Assembly (NCBI RefSeq): GCF_034314085.1
Contig: NZ_JAVIWI010000001.1
Location: 3,286,001 to 3,350,000 of the forward strand
Source: Undibacterium sp. 5I1
GTDB lineage: Bacteria > Pseudomonadota > Gammaproteobacteria > Burkholderiales > Burkholderiaceae_D
DNA: 64,000 nt
Direction of reading: 5' to 3'
Under the pieces are notes generated by a model. That model was not told where the DNA came from. It searched no databases and saw nothing but the letters and a program-made list of their open reading frames with translations. Made by a program: the position numbers and the translations under genes. This document shows positions 40,132-47,015 of the stretch, piece by piece. Numbering within the stretch: the first letter of the stretch is position 1; each line of letters starts with the position of its first letter.

Positions 40132-40153
40132 TTGACGTTTACGTAAACGTCAA
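40132..40153. promoter_or_regulatory. LiuR-type MerR operator between liuA and liuR
   Basis: A perfect 22-bp palindrome: the arm TTGACGTTTAC (40132-40142) is followed directly by its reverse complement (40143-40153). It lies 104 bases upstream of liuA and just past the 3' end of the MerR gene. It matches the box at 40804 at 19 of 22 positions. The spacing and family context suggest that LiuR regulates liuA here. Confidence 0.8.
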
Positions 40154-40182
40154 TCATATTTCTAAAATGCAAACTGGTAGTT

Positions 40183-40581
40183 TTACTTATTCTCAGAATG
40201 AGCTGCCAGCGTCAACAAGCGATTGCTCTCTTCTTCATGTGCGCTGATTTCTGCCAGCATAACTTCAATATCTTCACGCTGTTGCTCCAAGGCAGCGCGA
40301 TGGCGCGCTAAAACACTTAAAAAGCTTTGTAACTGCGGTGCTGTGTCCTTGGGTGAGCCGTACATATCGACCAGACTCTTGATGTCAGACAAGCTCAGAC
40401 CGAGACGTTTGCCGCGCAGGGTTAGTTTGAGATGCGTCCTTTCGCGGGCGGTATAGACGCGGTTGCGTCCGCTGGGACCGTCCCGCGTGGGGCTGATCAG
40501 ACCTTGATCTTCGTAAAAACGAATCGCCCGCGGGGTAATGTCAAATTCTCGTGCGAGGTCGGTAATTGTGTAGGTGGCCAT
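40183..40581 (-). CDS. liuR: MerR family regulator LiuR
   Basis: This 132-residue regulator has an N-terminal MerR winged helix (YTITDLAREFDITPRAIRFYEDQGLI, residues 4-29 in two parts) with the second wing TRDGPSGRNRVY. A coiled-coil dimerisation helix follows (about 75-125) and no large effector domain. LiuR proteins of proteobacteria control leucine/isovalerate utilisation genes; neighbouring liuA and two related palindromes support that assignment. I start at ATG 40581; an upstream TTG at 40590 is possible. The inducer is not determinable from sequence; a pathway CoA intermediate is a reasonable guess. Confidence 0.9.
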   Translation of the reverse strand: MATYTITDLAREFDITPRAIRFYEDQGLISPTRDGPSGRNRVYTARERTHLKLTLRGKRLGLSLSDIKSLVDMYGSPKDTAPQLQSFLSVLARHRAALEQQREDIEVMLAEISAHEEESNRLLTLAAHSENK

Positions 40582-40975
40582 GTTGATCAAGTCGGGAAAT
40601 CAGAATAGTAGACAAAACATCGGACAAAACAGGAAAGCGGTTTTCTGGCTACAATCGCAGGCACTGCTTGCAAACGGCGACTGTACGTTGGTATTGCGCG
40701 CTGATATTGCAGGCAAATAATCGTCGCAAATAATTGTTGTAAGTAAGCTGCACATGAACGTTTGCATTCAGCTTGCATTTATGCTTGGTATTTACGCTCG
40801 GCATTTACGTTAACGTAAGCGTCAAACTGCCTGAAATCGCATTGTAGGATATTCCTTGGCGCATGTGTGCCGAAAAATAGGATTTCCCAGAATGCCCTCA
40901 TGCTCGCCGACTGACCTTCAATTAAATGCAAAACGAACACAACAAGAAATCACATCACGAGACCAGAAAACCGCT
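40582..40975. other. Divergent intergenic region, liuR and MBL gene
   Basis: This 394-base gap between divergent genes holds the second LiuR-like box (40804-40825). The right part (40856-40975) is an in-frame extension of the MBL gene, which I regard as untranslated leader. I see nothing else that I can name. Confidence 0.55.
40804..40825 (-). promoter_or_regulatory. Second LiuR-like operator
   Basis: On the minus strand this reads TTGACGCTTACGTTAACGT followed by AAA. It agrees with the palindrome at 40132 at 19 of 22 positions and has a perfect core TTACGTTAACGTAA (40805-40818). It lies between divergent liuR and the MBL-hydrolase gene and could govern both. Confidence 0.7.
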
Positions 40976-42046
40976 ATGAATCCTCTTGAACTGCAACTCG
41001 ATTATCCGCTGGGCGACACCTTGCCCGACTTGGGCAAAACCATCGTCATCGCGCCGGGCGTGTTGTGGATCAGGATGGGCTTACCGTTTGCGCTGAACCA
41101 TATCAATTTGTGGTTGATTGAAGATGATTACGAGGGCGAGCATGGCGTAGTGCAGGGCTGGACTGCGATTGACTGCGGCATCTCCAGCGAGCCGACGCGC
41201 GATGCATGGGAAGCCTTATTCAGTGATCCTGCACTCGGCCTGCGCGGTCTGCCGATTGTGCGGGTACTGGCAACGCATTGTCATCCCGATCATATTGGTC
41301 TGGCGGATTGGTTATGCCAACGCTGGCAAGCACCGCTGTGGATGACGGCGGGTGAGTACGCATTTGCCCGCATGATGTCGGCTAGCTTGCCGGGCGCCGA
41401 TGGCAGCGCGATGTTTCCGCATTTTAAAAAACACGGTATGGTGTCGGAGATGCAAGAGCAGATTGCCGAGCGTAAAAGTTATTACACCACGCTAGTGCCA
41501 AGCGTGCCGACGGCATATCGGCGCATGCAAGAAGGCCGGGACGTGCGGATTGGCGGGCATGACTGGCAAATCATTACCGGCTTCGGCCATTCACCGGAGC
41601 ATGCCTCGTTGTATTGCGCAGCGCTGAATCTGCTGATCTCCGGCGACATGGTGTTGCCACGTATCTCGACCAATGTGTCGGTGTTTGCGATTGAGCCGGA
41701 AGCCAATCCAGTGCAGCAATATCTGGATTCGCTGGCAAAATATGCATCCTTGCCGGACGACGTGTTAATACTCCCGTCGCATGGCAAACCTTTTCGCGGC
41801 TTGCATACCCGCATCCAGCAACTGAATGACCATCACCGCGACCGTCTGGCAGAAGTCGTCGCGGCCTGTGCGACCGAAAAATCCGCGGCAGATATCGTCC
41901 CTATCATGTTTCCACGCGCACTGGACGCACATCAACTGACGTTCGCCTTGGGTGAAGCGCTGGCGCATTTACATAAGTTGTGGTTCGATGGAGTACTGCG
42001 CCGCAACTTGGGTGCTGACGGAATTATGCGATTTGTCACTGCCTAA
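40976..42046 (+). CDS. MBL-fold metallo-hydrolase (LACTB2-like)
   Basis: This 356-residue metallo-beta-lactamase fold protein has the zinc motif HCHPDH (H101, H103, D105, H106), later ligands in GFGHSPEH and SGDMVLPR, and SHGKPF. A C-terminal winged-helix segment (HQLTFALGEALAHLHKLW) resembles the beta-lactamase-associated domain of LACTB2-type proteins. The substrate is unknown; thioester or nucleic-acid hydrolysis are both known in related groups. I start at ATG 40976; the frame is open from 40856 but the extra 40 residues do not look conserved. A LiuR-like box lies 151 bases upstream, linking it to the leucine regulon. Confidence 0.82.
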   Translation: MNPLELQLDYPLGDTLPDLGKTIVIAPGVLWIRMGLPFALNHINLWLIEDDYEGEHGVVQGWTAIDCGISSEPTRDAWEALFSDPALGLRGLPIVRVLATHCHPDHIGLADWLCQRWQAPLWMTAGEYAFARMMSASLPGADGSAMFPHFKKHGMVSEMQEQIAERKSYYTTLVPSVPTAYRRMQEGRDVRIGGHDWQIITGFGHSPEHASLYCAALNLLISGDMVLPRISTNVSVFAIEPEANPVQQYLDSLAKYASLPDDVLILPSHGKPFRGLHTRIQQLNDHHRDRLAEVVAACATEKSAADIVPIMFPRALDAHQLTFALGEALAHLHKLWFDGVLRRNLGADGIMRFVTA

Positions 42047-42054
42047 CTGATAAC

Positions 42055-42138
42055 TATACTAGGTAGGGGTAAGTTACATCAATGCCGTATTGTCCATATT
42101 TTATTTGGACAATACGACTAATTAAACCGATACTCCCC
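42055..42138 (+). repeat. Nested palindromic element, copy 4 (diverged)
   Basis: The inner hairpin is perfect and long: GTATTGTCCA (42087-42096) and TGGACAATAC (42106-42115). The right end has ATACTCCCC in place of GGGAGTAT, and the left end reads TATACTAGGTAGGGG. The outer ends are therefore altered or swapped relative to the other copies, while the central GCC(T/G)TATTGTCCA block is kept. Confidence 0.6.
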
Positions 42139-42271
42139 AAATTTTAAATAATCAAGCTGAAATTTAGCGAATCATCTGGCGGCGAACCTCATGCGGCATT
42201 AAGACCTTTTGCTACCTTGGTGAGCAACTCAGCACGACCCAACTTATCATCCTTCACATCCTCCTCTACTC

Positions 42272-43183
42272 ATGCCTAACACCACGCATCCAGCGCCCGT
42301 CAGCACCTATAGCACTTATATCAAACTCGTCTTCGTCGCGTTGTTCTGGGGCGGCACTTTTATCGCTGGCAAAGTGGTGGTGCAACAAATCCCGCATCTG
42401 ATTGTGGCGACCGGACGTTTCTTGGTTGCCAGCAGTTTGTTGCTGCTGATGGCGTGGCGTTTGGAAGGCGGCTTGCCCAAACTGACACGACAGCAAATGC
42501 ATGCGACTTTTGCGCTGGGTGCGACTGGGATTTTTTTATATAACATTTGCTTTTTCTCCGCGCTGGAGCGCATGCCCGCTGGTCGCACCGCCTTGTTCGT
42601 GGCGCTCAATCCCATCATCACGGCGCTGGCGCTGGCGGCGTTTTTTGGTGAGCGTTTGGGCTTTAGAAAATGGCTGGGCATTGCCATTGCGTTTGTCGGT
42701 GCGGCCATCGTGATCACCCGCGGCGATCTGGCTGGCGCCTGGCATGACATCGCACAATCTGTCGGTGCGGGCGAATTATTTATGTTTACCGGCGTTTGCG
42801 CTTGGGCGGCTTACACTATCATCGGTCGCCATGCGCTCAAAGGTCTCAGCCCGATTGCCGCTACCGCTTACGCGGCGCTGTGGGGCTTGTTGTTGCTGGC
42901 ATGTGGCGCGCTGTTTGAAATCCGCGACGTCAACTGGCAGCACTTTACCTGGCCCGCTGTGGCGGCGATTGCGTATCTGGGCGCCATCGGTACGGTGGTT
43001 GGTTTTGTCTGGTATTACGAAGGCGTAAAAACCATAGGTCCGGCGCGCACGGCGGTGTTTAATAATCTGGTGCCGGTATTTGGCATCAGCCTAAGCGCGC
43101 TCTTGCTGGGAGAGCCGGTTCTGGTGTCGATGGTGATTGGCGGTTTACTGGTGATTGCGGGCGTGTCACTGACCAATAAATAA
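42272..43183 (+). CDS. EamA/DMT-family transporter
   Basis: This 303-residue inner-membrane protein has about ten hydrophobic segments arranged as two EamA repeats (about 15-145 and 160-300). Typical segments are WGGTFIAGKVV, FFGERLGFRKWLGIAIAFVG and, at the end, LGEPVLVSMVIGGLLVIAGV. The family exports amino acids or other metabolites (RhaT/YdcZ-like), but the substrate cannot be named. The ATG at 42272 has no purine-rich ribosome site. It is a stand-alone gene flanked by repeat copies 4 and 5. Confidence 0.9.
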   Translation: MPNTTHPAPVSTYSTYIKLVFVALFWGGTFIAGKVVVQQIPHLIVATGRFLVASSLLLLMAWRLEGGLPKLTRQQMHATFALGATGIFLYNICFFSALERMPAGRTALFVALNPIITALALAAFFGERLGFRKWLGIAIAFVGAAIVITRGDLAGAWHDIAQSVGAGELFMFTGVCAWAAYTIIGRHALKGLSPIAATAYAALWGLLLLACGALFEIRDVNWQHFTWPAVAAIAYLGAIGTVVGFVWYYEGVKTIGPARTAVFNNLVPVFGISLSALLLGEPVLVSMVIGGLLVIAGVSLTNK

Positions 43184-43501
43184 ATCGGTGACCAAATGAT
43201 GCAAAACCAGCACAGATTTTTATACCCTTTTTACTCGCTCGTTTCCCGCACGGCCAAGATACTCCCCATTATTTTTCATAAAAACAGCCAATCGTCTATT
43301 TAATATATGGACAATCTAAATATACTCATAGCGGGTATATTTTTTATCTGCTCTGTATATCCAAATATCACGCATGCGATTTAAAAAATCGCTCTATTTT
43401 TTGTTGTCATTTTGTACTATTCTAAGCGCTAAGACTTCGCTTTCGCTGAGATCAAACGCAGCCACAAGCAAGCTGACGCAAAAAACAAAATAGGGAGTCG
43501 T
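43184..43501. other. Intergenic region upstream of histidine kinase
   Basis: This 318-base gap contains repeat copy 5 (43259-43345) and the presumed promoter of the leader-kinase transcript. There is no other clear structure. Confidence 0.5.
43259..43345 (+). repeat. Nested palindromic element, copy 5
   Basis: Left end ATACTCCCC, then GCCAATCGTCTA, TGGACAATCTAAATATAC, and right end GCGGGTATATTTTTT. The inner stem is imperfect (TCGTCTA against TGGACAA), as in copy 1. Confidence 0.7.
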
Positions 43502-43576
43502 ATGCAACAGCGCCCGCACCACTCCGTTTGGCTAAGTCCGTATGCTGTTGCGGATCATTTGCGTGCCACGCGATGA
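43502..43576 (+). CDS. Leader peptide coupled to histidine kinase
   Basis: This 24-codon frame (MQQRPHHSVWLSPYAVADHL then RATR) is preceded by AGGGAG, with four bases between GGAG and the ATG. Its TGA stop overlaps the kinase ATG at 43573 as ATGA. The kinase start has no ribosome site of its own, so ribosomes ending here could reinitiate on the kinase. The peptide has no recognisable family. It may be a pure coupling device or a regulatory leader; it could also be a fortuitous frame. Confidence 0.5.
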   Translation: MQQRPHHSVWLSPYAVADHLRATR

Positions 43577-45714
43577 CGCCCGATAACAATTCTGGCGGGC
43601 AGATGTTTGGCGCTGCCAGCGTTTCTAAAGAGGCGATCTACCATGCGATGGTGGAGCAATCGCTAGACGGTTTGATCGTAATGGAAAATAACCAGCTAGT
43701 GGATTGCAATCCCAGTGCCGAGCGTCTGTATGGCGCGACCCGGGCGCAATTGATGTTTAAATCGCCAGTTGATTTCTCTGCGCCCTACCAGGCTGATGGT
43801 AGAGATTCCCCCAGTGCTGCCGAATTTTATGTGCGGCTGGCGGTAGCAGGTTATCCCCAACGCTTTGAGTGGATCGCCCGCAAATTGGACGGCACTTTAT
43901 TCCCTACCGAATTGTGTATCAGTCGCTTGATTGACGGCGACATCATCAGAATCATTATCGTCGTGCGCGATCTGACAGAACGCCAACGCACCGAGCAAGA
44001 GTCCTTGCGCAGAAGCCGACAGCTGCAAATTTTGCTGGATAATTTTCCGGGCGGTGTCAGCTTGATGGATGACAGCGGTTATCTGGTGGCATGGAACCAG
44101 ACCATGGTCAACATACTCGATCTGCCGCCAGCATTGATTGAACAAAGAATGCCGCATATTCAAGAGATTCTTCGCTTCAATATTGCGCGCGGTGAATTTA
44201 GCGAATTCGGCAACAACGATGCCCAGCGATTTCAGTACATTTTAGGTCTGCTTGAACGAAAAACACCATTTAGCTATGAGCGCACGCGCAGCGACGGCAG
44301 TATTCTTGAGGTACGTAGTTCACCGATCAGTAGCGGCGGCTTTGTCACTACCTGTGTCGATATCACCGCCAAACGTAGTATTCAATCCGAATATAAGCGC
44401 CAGTCACTGTTGCTACAAACGATATTAAGCAATATGCCGCAAGGTATCAGCGTGTTTGACCAAGACCTGCGCCTGCAAACCTGGAACCAAGGATTTTTAG
44501 ACATCCTCGATTACGACCCGGCCAGTATTTATCGTGGTGTCCATTTTGCGGATTTGTTACGCATCATGGCCGAGCGTGGCGAATATGGCGACGGCAATAT
44601 CGACGATTTAATCCAGCAACGTCTGGCCTTGGCGATGCGCTTTGAAGCCCACCAATTTGAGCGAGCCCGTCCTAACGGACATACGCATCTGGTGCAGGGC
44701 AATCCGATTTATGAAGACATCAATGTCGATATTCATGAGGATAAAAGCGAAAATAAAAACGATGGCAACGCAGATCGCAACCCGGGTCAAAAACTAAGTG
44801 GATTTATCACCACCTACACCGACATTACCAACCTCAAAGCCGCCGAGCTGGCGCTATCCAAAGCCAATGTCTTGTTAGAGCAAAATGTCGCTGATCGCAC
44901 CAGCGAATTGCGCATCGCTTTAAATGATTTAATCCGTAGCGAAAAATTAGCCGCACTGGGTTCGCTGGTGGCTGGCGTGGCGCATGAGCTGAACACACCG
45001 ATTGGCAATAGCTTGCTGATTTCTAGCACGCTCAAAGAACGTACAACAGAATTTACCGCCTTGTTAGAACAAGGCCAGATTAAACGCTCTTTGCTGATCA
45101 ATTATCTGCAAGAAGCCGAGCAAGCATCGGCGCTGCTAGAGCGCGGCTTAAGCAGTGCGGCAGAATTAATCAGGAGTTTTAAACAAGTTGCAGTAGATCA
45201 GGCGAGTTCTAAGCGACGGCCTTTTAATCTGAAAAAAATCAGTCAAGATATCCTTGCAACAGTAATTATCAAAATCCAGCAAGCAGGCATACAAATGCAG
45301 TTGGATATTGCTGACGATATCGAGATGGATAGTTATCCGGGTCCGCTGGAACAAGTCATCAGCAATCTGATCGACAACGCCATCTTGCATGGCTTTGAGC
45401 AATTTACAAATCCAGAGAGCGGCACCATGCATTTATCCGCAAAACGACTTGACCAGGAGACGCTGGAAATCCGCTTTCAAGATAATGGTATTGGCATACC
45501 GGACGAGGATTTGTCGCGCATCTTTGACCCTTTTTTCACCACCAAACTAGGGCGCGGCGGCAGCGGACTTGGTTTGAATATTGTGTACAACATCGTGACC
45601 TCGCTGCTGGGCGGCAAAATCAGTGTAGAAAGTCATTATGGCCAGGGCGCATGCTTTATTTTGCATTTGCCGCTGGTCGCACCGACGGAAGATACTAAGC
45701 ATAGCAAAGAGTAA
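43573..45714 (+). CDS. Triple-PAS sensor histidine kinase
   Basis: This 713-residue kinase has three PAS regions (about 20-135, 155-265 and 280-410), the second and third of the PAS-7 type (NFPGGVSLMDDSGYLVAWNQ; NMPQGISVFDQDLRLQTWNQ). A coiled coil is followed by the phospho-acceptor H471 in AHELNTP and an HATPase domain with the N box NLIDNAILHG, DNGIGIPDEDLSRIFDPFF and GGSGLGLNIV. No membrane segment is seen, so it should sense a cytoplasmic signal. A low-complexity Asp/Glu/Asn linker lies near residues 390-415. No response regulator is adjacent. An in-frame TTG at 43528 is a weaker start. Confidence 0.9.
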   Translation: MTPDNNSGGQMFGAASVSKEAIYHAMVEQSLDGLIVMENNQLVDCNPSAERLYGATRAQLMFKSPVDFSAPYQADGRDSPSAAEFYVRLAVAGYPQRFEWIARKLDGTLFPTELCISRLIDGDIIRIIIVVRDLTERQRTEQESLRRSRQLQILLDNFPGGVSLMDDSGYLVAWNQTMVNILDLPPALIEQRMPHIQEILRFNIARGEFSEFGNNDAQRFQYILGLLERKTPFSYERTRSDGSILEVRSSPISSGGFVTTCVDITAKRSIQSEYKRQSLLLQTILSNMPQGISVFDQDLRLQTWNQGFLDILDYDPASIYRGVHFADLLRIMAERGEYGDGNIDDLIQQRLALAMRFEAHQFERARPNGHTHLVQGNPIYEDINVDIHEDKSENKNDGNADRNPGQKLSGFITTYTDITNLKAAELALSKANVLLEQNVADRTSELRIALNDLIRSEKLAALGSLVAGVAHELNTPIGNSLLISSTLKERTTEFTALLEQGQIKRSLLINYLQEAEQASALLERGLSSAAELIRSFKQVAVDQASSKRRPFNLKKISQDILATVIIKIQQAGIQMQLDIADDIEMDSYPGPLEQVISNLIDNAILHGFEQFTNPESGTMHLSAKRLDQETLEIRFQDNGIGIPDEDLSRIFDPFFTTKLGRGGSGLGLNIVYNIVTSLLGGKISVESHYGQGACFILHLPLVAPTEDTKHSKE

Positions 45715-45764
45715 AGTGGACTTCTGAAAATTCAAATCAGAGCCAACAAGCAAATCAATATAAG

Positions 45765-45812
45765 AATCAATTTTTGAAGCAATTTTTGAATCTATTTTTG
45801 AATCTATTTTTG
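45765..45812 (+). repeat. Four-copy 12-bp tandem repeat
   Basis: Four tandem 12-base units: AATCAATTTTTG, AAGCAATTTTTG, AATCTATTTTTG and AATCTATTTTTG. They lie directly before the DUF3224 gene, so copy-number change would alter leader spacing. Confidence 0.8.
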
Positions 45813-45845
45813 CGTGAGCACAGAAATCAGCTACCAGGGAACATC

Positions 45846-46250
45846 ATGACCACCAAAGCAACGGGCACATTTGAAGTCACTTTATCGGCACTGACATTAC
45901 ACCACGGCGAGGCCGTCGCGATGATGGGCAGGCGCTCAATTGATAAACAGTTTCAGGGCGATTTAGTCGGCGCAAGCCAAGGCGAAATGCTGAGTATCGG
46001 TACCGAGGTAAAAGGATCGGCGGCGTATGTCGCCATAGAATATGTCACCGGATCGTTGCACGGTCGCAGCGGCAGTTTTGCGCTCCAGCACAACGGCATC
46101 ATGAATCGTGGCGCACCACAGTTATTAGTAACCGTGGTACCAGATTCTGGTACGGGGGAATTACGTGGCTTGACCGGCAAGCTGATGATTAATATCGCCG
46201 ATGGGAAACATGCCTACGATTTTGATTACGACTTTGCTCAGGAAGATTAA
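45846..46250 (+). CDS. DUF3224 family protein
   Basis: This 134-residue protein is of the DUF3224 family: an all-beta domain beginning KATGTFEVTL, with MGRRSIDKQFQGDLVG and GRSGSFALQHNGIMNRG in the middle and GTGELRGLTGKLMI near the end. The structure resembles the lipocalin-like/allene-oxide-cyclase barrel; no activity is assigned. There is no signal peptide. The ATG at 45846 has AGGGAA upstream. The frame opens earlier, at 45774, but that part translates the 12-bp tandem repeat into a repetitive peptide and is unlikely to be translated. Confidence 0.85.
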   Translation: MTTKATGTFEVTLSALTLHHGEAVAMMGRRSIDKQFQGDLVGASQGEMLSIGTEVKGSAAYVAIEYVTGSLHGRSGSFALQHNGIMNRGAPQLLVTVVPDSGTGELRGLTGKLMINIADGKHAYDFDYDFAQED

Positions 46251-46321
46251 TCGTATCGACAGCTATTGCTATCGTTATTCGCAATGTTGCTGCATGCTCC
46301 AAAAATCGACATTTCCCCTTC

Positions 46322-46618
46322 ATGCCTAAAAATCAAATTAAGCTATTCGTGGTGTATGCCATCTGCATGATGATGTTGATGTTATGGATTGAACACAGCA
46401 CCAGATATCACGCCTTGCGGGAGCCACTCGGCGCACTATTTGGCGCTTGGCTGCCCATAGGCTTGTCGATATTTGGTATTCAGAACGGATGGGTGATTGG
46501 TAAGTTCTCTATCATTGATCGTGATAACAGCCCGATCAGCTTCTGGATCATTATTGCAGCTGGTTTTATGCTTGGTGTATTCCTGCTTTATCGTGGTGTG
46601 TCGGGGCTATTGCGTTGA
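46322..46618 (+). CDS. Small hypothetical membrane protein
   Basis: This 98-residue protein has three probable membrane segments (about 6-24, 36-58 and 72-93) and short charged loops. I do not recognise a family. The hydrophobic pattern and clean start after the DUF3224 gene (71-base gap) suggest a real gene, although the ATG has no good ribosome site. Confidence 0.55.
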   Translation: MPKNQIKLFVVYAICMMMLMLWIEHSTRYHALREPLGALFGAWLPIGLSIFGIQNGWVIGKFSIIDRDNSPISFWIIIAAGFMLGVFLLYRGVSGLLR

Positions 46619-46684
46619 GACAGTATTAATCCACGCAAGATGTTTTTGTAATTTGCTCATGTAATTTGGTTTTAATAGTTCGTT

Positions 46685-46925
46685 TTAACCCAGATTTTCC
46701 ATTGGAACAGCGACAAGTGTGTCTTTGGAGGACTGGCTGGCTAGACGCGACGACGACGCAAGCTGCATCTTGCTAGGAGGAGCAACAACGCCAGGCAGTT
46801 CGCCAAAGGTGCCATTGTCGCTGTAGCGTTCCCACTCAAATCGCGGTGGTGCTATCCCTCTGAAGACCTCACGCCGTCTGCGTTTCTGCGAAGTGATAGC
46901 GGTCTAATGGAAAATCTGGGTTTAA
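46685..46925. mobile_element. MITE-like segment with AACCCAGATTTTCCATT ends
   Basis: A perfect 17-base inverted repeat, AACCCAGATTTTCCATT at 46687-46703 and its complement at 46906-46922, bounds about 240 bases. The minus strand is an open frame of about 70 codons within it (including FEWERYSDNGTFGELPG), with no plausible start and a stop immediately upstream. This looks like the remnant or non-autonomous form of a mobile element. No transposase motif is recognisable. The repeated TTTAATAG on both flanks might be a target duplication. Confidence 0.55.
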
Positions 46926-46972
46926 TAGGTCTGATATTGAGCCGCAATCGAAGTTTGATCTGGCAATGGTGC

Positions 46973-47002
46973 AAAAAAAAGGGAGCTTTCGCTCCCTTTT
47001 TT
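46973..47002. terminator. Bidirectional rho-independent terminator
   Basis: The stem GGGAGC / GCTCCC has a four-base loop, with eight A before and six T after it. It lies 13 bases past the stop of the TonB receptor gene on the minus strand. Confidence 0.9.
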
Positions 47003-47015
47003 ATTTCGTCATCAA

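Larger units (their letters stand above)
46619..47015. other. Intergenic region with MITE-like element
   Basis: The gap of about 400 bases holds an inverted-repeat-bounded segment (46685-46925) and the terminator of the TonB receptor gene (46973-47002). No complete gene is present. Confidence 0.6.

Noticed and set aside
42055-42138. Repeat copy 4 as a simple terminator of the MBL gene
   Set aside because: The stem is strong but there is no T-run directly after it, and its sequence matches the repeat family.
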